Assembly (NCBI GenBank): GCA_020635035.1
Contig: JACKAO010000006.1
Location: 248,001 to 312,000, forward strand
Length of the DNA stretch: 64,000 nucleotides
DNA from: Calditrichia bacterium
GTDB taxonomy: Bacteria > Calditrichota > Calditrichia > Calditrichales > J004
Reading direction: 5' to 3'
In this document: one piece after another, positions 17,339 through 26,023 of the stretch
Layout: each line of letters opens with the position of its first letter
How positions within the stretch are numbered: the first letter of the stretch is position 1
Position numbers and translations under genes: made by a program
Notes under the pieces: model-generated
The model's input: the letters and a program-made list of their open reading frames with translations, nothing else
What the model was told of the DNA's origin: nothing
Databases searched by the model: none

Positions 17339-18637
17339 TTAATTTCGTCTGCCTATAAAAATATAAGCTTTTGTTTGACCATCATTGCCCACAGCAAATA
17401 TTTTGTTATCTGTTAAAAAGACTCCCCATAAAATCACACTAGAACGGTTTAAGTGCGTTTTAAAGTTATACCAATCTACACCATTAAAATGCATTATCAT
17501 AGCGCCACTACCCACAAGCACAATATCACCAGTTTCTGTATTCCCGCGTATTTTTTGAGTGCCATCAAAAAAAAGAGGTAGCATCTTTTCCCATCCACTA
17601 CCATAGTTTATATAATTTCTTTCACCTCCAATAAAATATTGCTTTTTATTAAATGCAAAGACAGTATAAAAAAGGGTTGTTGAAAAACTTAACCCTTCCA
17701 TTTCTTTCCAAAGCTTTTCATTATAAACCAATCCTACTCCTGGGGCAGCTAATTCGGCTCCTGCGGCAAGAATAAAATTATTCGAAATGCCGTAAATATC
17801 TGTCAATAAAATATCGGTTGGCGTTTCCATAAGTGTGGCTTTACTGCCATCCCAATGCACAATACGGCCATGTGTTCCTGCAAAATAGAGGTTGTTACTG
17901 CTCGTACCCCAGATAGATGTATAAGGTCTGTTTTCGTGTAAAACAGGAACATTTTCAAGATGTAACCATTCTGATCCATCATAATGAAAAGCTCCGCCGC
18001 CTCCAGTAACCCAAATATCATCTTCAGCAAACCCAAAAATAGCATATCCACCAGCCTGTGTTGTTACTGGTATCCACTCTATTCCATTCCATCTAATTAT
18101 ACCAACAGTTGAATCACCAATTTTTACCCCACCTACTGCATATACATTATTTTCATCCGTGCCCCACACATCATATAATTCAGCAGAAGGGAAGCTACCC
18201 ATGGTATATTCCGTCCAGGTATAGTCATGGCTGGTGGGTGGCAGTGTATGTGCAATAAGAGTGTTGCTGGTATCCTGCGCTGCTCCTATAGAATCCACTC
18301 GGTAAGCAAAGTAACCATATTCAGTGTCAATAGTTAAACCTGCGCCGTCGTTGTCGTCTATTATCAGCGTATCGGCTGATGACAAAGGAAAAATGACAAA
18401 TGAGAAAGTATCTGTGCCTGAAATACGGTTAAGCACATAGTTATTTTTAGCTTTTAACTTTTTACTTAAGCGCACTGAAATAGACCGGTGTGTGGTTTGC
18501 TCCAGGCTTACGGTTATTGTGTCGCGCTGCTGTTCAACCGGTGGGGGCGGTGGTTTGGTAGCCGGGTCGGAGCAGTTACTTAGACAAAAGATAAATGATA
18601 AAAGAAAAAGGATTAAAAAATATTTTTTTAAGTTCAT
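17339..18637 (-). CDS. predicted lipoprotein with propeller-like repeats, unknown function
   Basis: The 432-residue product has a lipoprotein signal (KKYFLILFLLSFIFCLSNC, lipobox LSNC) followed by a Pro-rich linker (TKPPPPPVEQQ). A fibronectin-like domain (about 40-130) leads into repeats of the type DVWGTDENNVYAVGG, GFAEDDIWVTGG, SIWGTSSNNLYFAG, DIYGISNNFILAAG and GVFLTDNKIFAVG. These are about 45-60 residues apart and suggest a beta-propeller on the cell surface or in the periplasm. I prefer the ATG at 18637 over the GTG at 18658; neither has a strong ribosome site. The function is not recognised. Confidence 0.75.
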   Translation of the reverse strand: MNLKKYFLILFLLSFIFCLSNCSDPATKPPPPPVEQQRDTITVSLEQTTHRSISVRLSKKLKAKNNYVLNRISGTDTFSFVIFPLSSADTLIIDDNDGAGLTIDTEYGYFAYRVDSIGAAQDTSNTLIAHTLPPTSHDYTWTEYTMGSFPSAELYDVWGTDENNVYAVGGVKIGDSTVGIIRWNGIEWIPVTTQAGGYAIFGFAEDDIWVTGGGGAFHYDGSEWLHLENVPVLHENRPYTSIWGTSSNNLYFAGTHGRIVHWDGSKATLMETPTDILLTDIYGISNNFILAAGAELAAPGVGLVYNEKLWKEMEGLSFSTTLFYTVFAFNKKQYFIGGERNYINYGSGWEKMLPLFFDGTQKIRGNTETGDIVLVGSGAMIMHFNGVDWYNFKTHLNRSSVILWGVFLTDNKIFAVGNDGQTKAYIFIGRRN

Positions 18638-18743
18638 TGTTTTGAACCATTTCTGCACGGAATATGTGTTTTATTACCTGATCATCCATTGGTAATGTGC
18701 AGCCGCCTGCGGCAATAAACTGAGAGCTTTTAGGTGGTTTTTA

Positions 18744-20234
18744 TCAGAACAGCCGGTTGGCGAGATTGGCTAAGGTCGATTCAACCGAGTTGTCTGTCCG
18801 TATATCATCAAACGGGATGTTGTATTCCTGTCCGGCGCGTACAGCAGGCATCACATTTTTAATACCATCGGTTATAAGATCACATATTTTCCGTGCCATA
18901 CGCTGAGCCAGGGTAATATCCATATTATTGGGCATGGCTCCACGAATGTCTCTGGAGAAAGCTTCACAAATAACTTTTTGCTGAGTGTCCAGTCCGGCTT
19001 TGATCAGTTCATCACGGAAATATTCGGCGGCATTACCAAGGTAACCTTCTTCACGGCGCAGCTTAATTTTATAACCTTCTGCAACAACGATTACCGTTTC
19101 AGAGCGTGGATTAATTACTTTGGCCAGCTTATCAATATTGTAGTTAGAAGACGGAAGAACGGCTAGATGGGCTCCGGCACCAAGACATGAATGTAAAGCA
19201 TGGTAACCGCCGTGTGCACCCATCATCTCAACGATATAACACCGGCCGTGTGTGCGGGCATCTGCCATATAACCGCGGATTTTTTCAGCACCTACTTCAA
19301 CGCCTGTAAATTCACCGATACAGGAAGTCCCCCATATATCACTGTCGATTGTTACCGGGATAAAATAGAACGAAACGTCAGGCAGCTTTTTACTCATTTC
19401 ATAAATTCCGGCAAATGTACCGTTCCCGCCGACACCGATAACGATCTTTACTTTGCGTTCTTTAATGGCGCGGATGGCCAGTTCCTGGTTTTTTTCTTCT
19501 TTGAACTGCGGATAGCGCTCGGTCCGGAAATCGGCCCCGCGGGCAGCCCGCAGCGGCGGGGCAAACAATACGCCACGGATATGATCCATCTGGCGGTAGC
19601 GGTTGTAATCATAAATAAGGCAGCGGTAATCGGCTGATTTGTTCTGAACCACCGACTTAAATCCCTGGGCGGCAACAAAAATCTGGCGTCCCATTTTTTC
19701 CAGGAATTCGGCAATGTAACCTGTTACCGGGTTGTAGCCCGGGGCACAGCCGCCATCCTGGATAATCAGCACATCCATTTCGTCGTAGAGCGTATCGCCT
19801 TCGCGGATGTAGGAGGTTATCAGCTCGGAAAATCCGCGGTAAATCTTCATCAGAGCCGATGCGGACATTGTTTCACCGGTCTGGATCTGCTCTTTATCCA
19901 GTACAAGCAGCATGCCGTTGGATTTAGCTTTTACGGTGCCGGTGCGGGGTCGTTCATCGATCAGGGCAATCTCGCCAAAAAGATCACCTTTATTTAGAAC
20001 CTTAAGCACCTGGCCGTATTTTTCAATTACAAAGATACCATCCAGAACAATGTAAACCGCTGTGCCAATTTCGCCTTCTGAGAAAATGGTTTCACCGTTT
20101 TCATACTTGTAACGTTTTGATGAACCTATAACTTCTTTGATTTCATTGTCGTTTAAATGACGCAGTGTTCGTACGCTTTTAAGCATCTTTATAAGATGCA
20201 GATCTTCCTTATTAAGCGGGAGCTCGCCAGGCAT
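18744..20234 (-). CDS. cyclic-nucleotide-binding domain fused to phosphofructokinase-like domain
   Basis: The product is 496 residues. Residues about 20-140 are a cNMP-binding domain with the phosphate-binding cassette GDLFGEIALIDERPRTGTV (83-101, Glu89 and Arg97). Residues about 153-475 are a phosphofructokinase fold: GGCAPGYN (161-168), VGGNGTF (268-274), PVTIDSDIWGT (293-303), MGAHGG (338-343) and EAFSRDIRGAMPN (424-436). The catalytic TIDxD Asp is kept. The nucleotide or PPi loop is GGNGT instead of the usual GGDGS/T, and the MGR arginine is Ala. It may be a regulated PFK, a PPi-dependent enzyme or a sensor that no longer works as a kinase. A strong AAGGAG site precedes the ATG. Confidence 0.85.
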   Translation of the reverse strand: MPGELPLNKEDLHLIKMLKSVRTLRHLNDNEIKEVIGSSKRYKYENGETIFSEGEIGTAVYIVLDGIFVIEKYGQVLKVLNKGDLFGEIALIDERPRTGTVKAKSNGMLLVLDKEQIQTGETMSASALMKIYRGFSELITSYIREGDTLYDEMDVLIIQDGGCAPGYNPVTGYIAEFLEKMGRQIFVAAQGFKSVVQNKSADYRCLIYDYNRYRQMDHIRGVLFAPPLRAARGADFRTERYPQFKEEKNQELAIRAIKERKVKIVIGVGGNGTFAGIYEMSKKLPDVSFYFIPVTIDSDIWGTSCIGEFTGVEVGAEKIRGYMADARTHGRCYIVEMMGAHGGYHALHSCLGAGAHLAVLPSSNYNIDKLAKVINPRSETVIVVAEGYKIKLRREEGYLGNAAEYFRDELIKAGLDTQQKVICEAFSRDIRGAMPNNMDITLAQRMARKICDLITDGIKNVMPAVRAGQEYNIPFDDIRTDNSVESTLANLANRLF

Positions 20235-20463
20235 ATTTTCTCCTTAATTCGTAAGCCGCAAATTTAAGACAAAATAAACTTTATGTAAAAAATAAATACC
20301 TGAAAAATAAGGAAAACAGGGGATGTCGGATAAATAATTTAGGCAATAAATACAGCTTAATTTAATTACAAAATAGGTGATGTTAAAATAATCGAAACTT
20401 CTGAAAGCTAAAAAACTTTTTGTACAATATCCCGGAAGTAATGATTTAAAGAAAACAAAGTAC

Positions 20464-21057
20464 TTATTTTTTATGTCTTTTTTCAAGAACTTCGATTGTG
20501 TCAGACAATTTCAGGTTTTGCGCAGCCATCAGCACCAGCAAATGATAGAGCAGGTCGGCGCTTTCTTCTTTAAACAGTTCTTTGTTGTTATCCATCGCTT
20601 CAAGAATGGTTTCGGTTGCTTCTTCGCCCACTTTCTGGGCGATTTTTTTAACGCCTTTCTGAAACAACTGCGCGGTATAAGACGCGTCTGCCGATGCTGT
20701 TTTACGCTTTTGGATTACTTTTTCCAGCTCAAATAAAAAACTGCTTTCACGGTTTTCTTCATTAAAGCAGGTATCCGCCCCGGTATGGCAGGCCGGGCCT
20801 TGTGGTTTTACTTTGATAAGCAGGGTATCATCATCGCAATCTGGAATTATTTCAGTAACATTTAAAAAGTTACCCGATGTTTCTCCTTTGGTCCATAAGC
20901 GTTTTTTTGTTCGGCTGTAAAAGGTTACCTGTCCGGAAGATTGTGTTTTATCCAGCGCTTCCTGATTCATAAACCCAAGCATGAGTACTTTATTTGTGGC
21001 ATTATCCTGGATAATTGCCGGTACGAGTCCATTTAATTTATCAAAATTAATTTTCAT
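20464..21057 (-). CDS. hisI: bifunctional phosphoribosyl-AMP cyclohydrolase / phosphoribosyl-ATP pyrophosphatase
   Basis: The 197-residue HisIE fusion performs steps 2 and 3 of histidine synthesis. The HisI part (about 1-105) has WTKGETSGN, the metal-binding DCDDDTLL and GPACHTG. The HisE part (about 108-195) has KIAQKVGEEATETILEA and the ADLLYHLLVL helix. It overlaps the hisF end by 11 bases and is the last gene of the his operon. The 229-base spacer after it holds no recognisable gene or clear terminator. Confidence 0.96.
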   Translation of the reverse strand: MKINFDKLNGLVPAIIQDNATNKVLMLGFMNQEALDKTQSSGQVTFYSRTKKRLWTKGETSGNFLNVTEIIPDCDDDTLLIKVKPQGPACHTGADTCFNEENRESSFLFELEKVIQKRKTASADASYTAQLFQKGVKKIAQKVGEEATETILEAMDNNKELFKEESADLLYHLLVLMAAQNLKLSDTIEVLEKRHKK

Positions 21058-21808
21058 ATCTGACCATTATGTTTTGTTCGTAAAGATACTTTTTTAAATC
21101 TGTTATTTTAATCTCGCCAAAGTGAAAAACGCTGGCTGCCAGGGCGGCATCGGCTTTTCCTTTCTCGAATATATTCTTAAAGTGATCCATATTTCCGGCA
21201 CCCCCTGATGCAATCACGGGAATACCCAGGCTTTCTGAAAACATTGCGGTCAGCTCATCTGCAAAACCGTTTTTTGTCCCGTCATGATTCATCGATGTAA
21301 GCAGAATTTCACCTGCCCCGCGGCTGTCTGCTTCTTTAGCCCATTCCAGGGCTTTAATTTCCGTTGGTGTGCGTCCGCCATCCAGGTAAACATACCAGTC
21401 GTTTTCTTTAAATCGGGCATCAATCGCCAGAACAATACATTGTGAGCCAAAACGCCGGGCCATTATATCCAAAATACCGGGGTTGCGAACGGCTGCCGAG
21501 TTTATGCTTATTTTGTCAGCACCGGCTCCAAGCATGCGCGCCACATCTTCATCCGTCCGGATCCCGCCGCCGACAGTGAAAGGGATGCTCAGGTTCAGGG
21601 CGATTTGCGTTACAAGTTGCGCAAAAGTATTACGTTCTTCGATGGTTGCCGTAATATCCAGGTAAACCAGTTCATCGGCACCGGCGCGGCTGTAGGCTGC
21701 ACCAAGCTCCACCGGATCACCGGCATCACGCAGATTGACGAAGTTTATGCCTTTCACCGTACGTCCGTTTTTAATGTCCAGGCAGGGAATAATACGTTTT
21801 GTTAACAT
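21047..21808 (-). CDS. hisF: imidazole glycerol phosphate synthase, cyclase subunit
   Basis: The product is 253 residues, the standard length. This (beta-alpha)8 barrel starts MLTKRIIPCLDIKNGRTVKG, giving catalytic Asp11 in CLDIKNG, and has the second catalytic Asp in LAIDARFKEN near residue 130. Phosphate-binding loops GGGIRTDED and ASGGAGNMDH are present. It takes ammonia from HisH and closes the imidazole ring, releasing AICAR. It overlaps hisA by 7 bases and hisIE by 11. Confidence 0.97.
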   Translation of the reverse strand: MLTKRIIPCLDIKNGRTVKGINFVNLRDAGDPVELGAAYSRAGADELVYLDITATIEERNTFAQLVTQIALNLSIPFTVGGGIRTDEDVARMLGAGADKISINSAAVRNPGILDIMARRFGSQCIVLAIDARFKENDWYVYLDGGRTPTEIKALEWAKEADSRGAGEILLTSMNHDGTKNGFADELTAMFSESLGIPVIASGGAGNMDHFKNIFEKGKADAALAASVFHFGEIKITDLKKYLYEQNIMVRYEN

Positions 21809-22524
21809 ACAAATGCTTTCAGTTCATCCAGTGAGATTTTTCCTTCATAAAATGCTTTCCCGAAAATAACACCGTCAATACCATTCTGATCCAGCCTTTC
21901 GATGTCCTTTATGCTGCTTACTCCGCCACTGGCAATCACGTACATAGCCGGGAAACTTTTTTTTATGTCCTTGTACAAATCAATGGCCGGTCCGCTTAAT
22001 GCACCGTCACGATTAATATCCGTACTGATCAGGTAGCGAAAACCTTTTTCGTAAAACAGTCTGATAAACTCAAGCACATCCCAGGTGGTCTCTTCCTGCC
22101 AGCCGGAAACAGCAATCTTTCCGTCACGGGCATCGGCGCCAAGAATAAGTTTTTGTGAACCAAACTGCATCAGCCATTGGTCCATCAACTCGGGCTGACG
22201 GACGGCAATGCTGCCGGCAGTTACCTGGTTTGCCCCACAATTTAAAGCCTGTTCAATAACAGCAGTGCTGCTGATACCACCGCCATAATCGACGGTCAGA
22301 CTGGTTTTCGAAGCGATCTTTTTAAGTATATCCAGATTCACAGGTTTCTTCTCTTTTGCGCCATCAAGGTCAACCAGGTGCAGTCGCTTTATTCCTGCCT
22401 GTTCAAAGGCCTGAGCAACGTCCAGCGGGTTACTGCTGTATTCCGTTTTCTGCTGGTAATCACCCTGGTAAAGTCTTACGCATTTACCGCCAATGATGTC
22501 AATAGCCGGGATTAATTCAATCAT
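21802..22524 (-). CDS. hisA: phosphoribosylformimino-5-aminoimidazole carboxamide ribotide isomerase
   Basis: The 240-residue barrel enzyme is homologous to HisF. It begins MIELIPAIDIIGGKCVRLYQG, with catalytic Asp in AIDI. A second Asp is in STDINRDGA and the phosphate loops are DYGGGIS and ASGGVSS. It catalyses the Amadori isomerisation of ProFAR to PRFAR. It overlaps the hisH stop by 4 bases and hisF by 7. Confidence 0.97.
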   Translation of the reverse strand: MIELIPAIDIIGGKCVRLYQGDYQQKTEYSSNPLDVAQAFEQAGIKRLHLVDLDGAKEKKPVNLDILKKIASKTSLTVDYGGGISSTAVIEQALNCGANQVTAGSIAVRQPELMDQWLMQFGSQKLILGADARDGKIAVSGWQEETTWDVLEFIRLFYEKGFRYLISTDINRDGALSGPAIDLYKDIKKSFPAMYVIASGGVSSIKDIERLDQNGIDGVIFGKAFYEGKISLDELKAFVC

Positions 22525-23108
22525 AAGTCCAAAAAGTTTTTTAGTAATTTTTCACCATTCTCACCGCTTTTTTCAGGATGGAACTGCACCGCGTAATAAT
22601 TTTTGTGCTGCAAAGCAGATGCATAATTTATTCCATAATCTGTTTCCCCGATTACATTTCCTGAATTTTTCTGAGCGTAAAAACTATGCAGAAAATAGAA
22701 AAAGCTGCCTTCCTTAATACCGCTGAATAAAGGTGTTTTAATATTAATCACCCGGTTCCAGCCGACCTGCGGAATTTTAAGTTCTTTAGACTGGAATTTT
22801 TTTACCACCGTGTCAAAGATGCCCAGCGCGGTTGTGTTATTTTCTTCAGAATGTTTACACATAAGCTGTAATCCCAGGCAGATACCGAGAAACGGCTGAC
22901 CTAAATTCCTGAGTACAGAATCCAGGTTGTGTTTTGTTAAATATTCCATGGCACTGCTGGCTTCTCCCTGTCCGGGAAAAATAACTTTATCCGCTGCATT
23001 GATCACATCCGGATCATCGGTCAGGATAGATTTTACACCCAAACGGGTCAGGGCCAGTTCAACGGAATGTATATTACCGGCATTGTATTTTATAATTGCT
23101 ACTTTCAT
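22521..23108 (-). CDS. hisH: imidazole glycerol phosphate synthase, glutaminase subunit
   Basis: The 195-residue class I glutamine amidotransferase has its nucleophile Cys in LGICLGLQLM and its His-Glu pair in AVQFHPEKSG. The oxyanion-strand motif PGQGEASSAMEYL is near the N-terminus. It supplies ammonia to HisF. It starts 12 bases after the DUF1003 gene and overlaps hisA by 4 bases (ATGA). Confidence 0.97.
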   Translation of the reverse strand: MKVAIIKYNAGNIHSVELALTRLGVKSILTDDPDVINAADKVIFPGQGEASSAMEYLTKHNLDSVLRNLGQPFLGICLGLQLMCKHSEENNTTALGIFDTVVKKFQSKELKIPQVGWNRVINIKTPLFSGIKEGSFFYFLHSFYAQKNSGNVIGETDYGINYASALQHKNYYAVQFHPEKSGENGEKLLKNFLDL

Positions 23109-23120
23109 AGATTTATATTT

Positions 23121-23813
23121 TTACCCGGCTGTGGATTTTTTTAGTTCATCCAGCATTTCAAGCTGAATTGCCTGAATTTCAGCCATTCGTTCCCATTGCT
23201 GAATTAATAAATGATCAACTTTCTGGTGAAGCTGCCTTAGCTCTAATTCTGCTTTTAAATTTATTTTATAGTCCTGTTCAGCCCGATTTCTGTCCCTTGC
23301 TTCCTGCCTGTTTTGGCTCATCATAATGATGGGTGCCTGAAGCGCAGCAAGACAGGAAAGCACCAAATTTAATAAGATGAATGGATAAGGATCAAAAGCC
23401 TGAGCTGCTAAAAAATATGAGTTAACAGAAACCCAAAAAAGCATAATCAAACCAAAGGAAATAATAAATTTCCAACTTCCGCCAAATGAAGCAATCAGAT
23501 CAGATAGCTTTTCTCCAAAGGTTAAGTTTTCTTTAAACTCTTTTTCTATATTTTCTGATATTGCTTCATATTCAGATAATTTGTTTATAACATCCAGCTC
23601 AAGGTTGGACACTTCGCCTTTTTCATCAGAGATAAGTTTAAGAAGGTATTCCTTACGATATTTTTGTAAGTCTTCTCTGCAGATAAAACCATTTGTATCC
23701 CAATCCGGATGATCAGGTTTTATTATGCTTACTACAGATGGTCTTACAATTATCGATGGAACGACTTCTGTTTGAGATTCATCTTTACCGCATATTTGAC
23801 AAATTTTTTTCAT
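23121..23813 (-). CDS. DUF1003 membrane protein embedded in the his operon
   Basis: The product is 230 residues. An N-terminal CxxC (Cys5, Cys8) and Cys45 in GFICREDL could bind a metal. A charged helical segment (50-110) precedes two membrane spans (about 113-137 and 144-164). The family segment ALQAPIIMMSQNRQEARDRNRAEQDYKINLKAE follows, with a C-terminal coiled coil. This matches DUF1003, whose function is unknown. It sits between hisB (54-base gap) and hisH (12-base gap) on the same strand, so it should be transcribed with the histidine genes, with which it has no known metabolic link. No clear ribosome site is visible. Confidence 0.85.
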   Translation of the reverse strand: MKKICQICGKDESQTEVVPSIIVRPSVVSIIKPDHPDWDTNGFICREDLQKYRKEYLLKLISDEKGEVSNLELDVINKLSEYEAISENIEKEFKENLTFGEKLSDLIASFGGSWKFIISFGLIMLFWVSVNSYFLAAQAFDPYPFILLNLVLSCLAALQAPIIMMSQNRQEARDRNRAEQDYKINLKAELELRQLHQKVDHLLIQQWERMAEIQAIQLEMLDELKKSTAG

Positions 23814-23867
23814 GATTTGCTATAATAATTTTCTGAACCTATAACTCTTAAAATGATTTGTTTTGCG

Positions 23868-24956
23868 CTATAACAGTTCTTTACTGCTTGGTACCTGTTG
23901 ATTTCCCGGTTCACGGCGAACAGCCTGACGCACACAGCGTGCAACACCTTTAAAAATGGCTTCAATTTTATGATGTTCGTTTTTACCTTTTGCTTTTATC
24001 AGAAGGTTACAGCGCGCATTATCACTGAATGATTTAAAAAAATGATGAAACATCTCTGTTGGCATTTCGCCAAGTTTTTCGCGTTTAAATTTTACTTTCC
24101 AGATCAGATCGCTGCGCCCAGAAAAATCAAGGGCCACAATTGCGTAACTCTCATCCATGGGTAAAACAAAGCCATAGCGCTCCAATCCTTTTTTATTACC
24201 AAGCGCCTTTTCCAGTGCCTGTCCGAGCACAATTGCACAGTCTTCAGTTGTATGATGTTCATCCACCTGCAGATCACCCTTAATTTTTATGGAGAGATCC
24301 ACACCGCTGTGACGGGCAAAAAGGTGCAGCATATGATCAAGAAAACCGATACCTGTTTTTATATCTGCTTTACCGCTGCCATCAAGATTCAGTTCCAGGG
24401 AAATATCTGTTTCCTGCGTTTTGCGATTGATTTTTACAGTGCGCGTTTCAAGTGCAAGGAAACGATAAATGTCATTCCAGTTAGTTGTTGATAAAATTGC
24501 ATCGGGATGATTTTTATCTGATAAAAAAATGGCTTTTGCACCAAGGTTTTTTGCAAGCTGGATATCCGATTCCCGGTCTCCAATAACATAGCTTTCCGCA
24601 AGATCATATTTGCCATTCATGTATTTTTTAAGCAATCCCGTTCCCGGTTTGCGGGTTGGCTTGTTCTCATTCGGAAAACTTTTGTCGATTAAGATATCTT
24701 TGAATACTATACCTTCGCTTTGCAGTGTTTTAAGAATGATGTTATGTGCCGGCCAGAATGTTTCTTCGGGGAAAGAATCGGTCCCAAGACCATCCTGGTT
24801 GGTGACCATTACCAGCGTGAAATCCAGTTTTGCAATTTTAGCCAATCCGCTTATACTGCCGGGCAAAAAGCTGAGCTTCTCCAGGCTGTCGATCTGTTCA
24901 TCTTGCGGCTCATGGATAATGGTGCCATCGCGATCAATAAATAATACTCTTTTCAT
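23868..24956 (-). CDS. hisB: bifunctional histidinol-phosphatase / imidazoleglycerol-phosphate dehydratase
   Basis: The 362-residue fusion has an N-terminal HAD phosphatase (about 1-160) with DRDGT (Asp8, Asp10), VTNQDG and the C-terminal GDRESDIQLA. It dephosphorylates histidinol phosphate. The C-terminal IGPD domain (about 170-360) has GIGFLDHMLHLFARH, DEHHTTEDCAI and the closing NEHHKIEAIFKG; these His/Glu residues bind the two manganese ions. The fused form is the E. coli type. It lies 8 bases after hisC. Confidence 0.97.
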   Translation of the reverse strand: MKRVLFIDRDGTIIHEPQDEQIDSLEKLSFLPGSISGLAKIAKLDFTLVMVTNQDGLGTDSFPEETFWPAHNIILKTLQSEGIVFKDILIDKSFPNENKPTRKPGTGLLKKYMNGKYDLAESYVIGDRESDIQLAKNLGAKAIFLSDKNHPDAILSTTNWNDIYRFLALETRTVKINRKTQETDISLELNLDGSGKADIKTGIGFLDHMLHLFARHSGVDLSIKIKGDLQVDEHHTTEDCAIVLGQALEKALGNKKGLERYGFVLPMDESYAIVALDFSGRSDLIWKVKFKREKLGEMPTEMFHHFFKSFSDNARCNLLIKAKGKNEHHKIEAIFKGVARCVRQAVRREPGNQQVPSSKELL

Positions 24957-24964
24957 ATTATACT

Positions 24965-26023
24965 TTACCGGTTTTTGTTATGGTTAAAATCTTTTATCGC
25001 TGTAATCAACAGCTCATTTTCCTGAGAAGTCCCAACGGTAATCCGCAAACATCCTTCACATAAAGGCTGTTTTGATCTGTCACGAACGATGATTCCATGA
25101 TCACGCAGATATTTGAACAACTCCTGAGTTTTTTCAAAACGGACAAGCAGAAAATTTGTATCACTATGAAAAACTTCTTTTACAATACTGATTTGAGACA
25201 AAGCATTAACCAGTTTTTCACGTTGTCTAAGAATAGATTCAACCATTGAATGCATTACTTCGATTCTTTCAATAGCATTAATTGCCAGCTGTTTGGTAAC
25301 ATCGCTGATATTATACGGGTATTTTATTTTGTTCAGTACTTTTATGATTTCCGAATGAGCAAAAGCCATCCCCAGACGCAACCCGGCGAGTCCCCAGGCC
25401 TTTGAAAAAGTGTTGATTACAACAAGATTTTCATAATTGTTAAGTTGATGCAGAATACTTTTCTCAGGACAAAAATCGATATAGGCTTCGTCAACCATTA
25501 CTATTCCATCGAAGTTTTTGACAACTTTTAAAATTTGTTCATGATCGAAAGCATTGGCGCTGGGATTGTTTGGTGAGCAGATAATAATGATTTTGGTGGT
25601 TTCGTCAACTGCTTTAAGTGCTTTCTCAGCAATCAGGCTGAAGTCATCATTAAGCAGAAAAGATTTTACTGTTATATCATGAATATCAGCCGCAACACGA
25701 AACATGCCATAAGTCGGTTCATGCAATACAATGGAATCCTGACCGGGTTCACAGAATGCCCTGATAAACAAATCGATGGCTTCATCGCTGCCGTTGCCAA
25801 GGAAGATCTGTTCTACTGAGACATTTTTTATAACGGAAATCTTTTCTTTTAACAAGCGTTGATACGGATCCGGATAGCGGTTCCAATTACCTTTTTCCGC
25901 TGAACCAAAAGCATTTTCATTAGCATCCAGTAGAACACGTGCCGTTCCGCTGAATTCATCCCTTGCAGATGAATATGGTTTTAAAACCTGTATATTTTTT
26001 CTGACTTTTTCCAGGATATTCAT
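24965..26023 (-). CDS. hisC: histidinol-phosphate aminotransferase
   Basis: The 352-residue fold-type I PLP enzyme has GNGSDEAIDL and the Asn/Tyr region (SPNNPSANAF, VDEAYIDF). The PLP lysine is in TFSKAWGLAGLRLG. It converts imidazole-acetol phosphate and glutamate to histidinol phosphate. It overlaps the hisD stop by 4 bases. Confidence 0.96.
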   Translation of the reverse strand: MNILEKVRKNIQVLKPYSSARDEFSGTARVLLDANENAFGSAEKGNWNRYPDPYQRLLKEKISVIKNVSVEQIFLGNGSDEAIDLFIRAFCEPGQDSIVLHEPTYGMFRVAADIHDITVKSFLLNDDFSLIAEKALKAVDETTKIIIICSPNNPSANAFDHEQILKVVKNFDGIVMVDEAYIDFCPEKSILHQLNNYENLVVINTFSKAWGLAGLRLGMAFAHSEIIKVLNKIKYPYNISDVTKQLAINAIERIEVMHSMVESILRQREKLVNALSQISIVKEVFHSDTNFLLVRFEKTQELFKYLRDHGIIVRDRSKQPLCEGCLRITVGTSQENELLITAIKDFNHNKNR

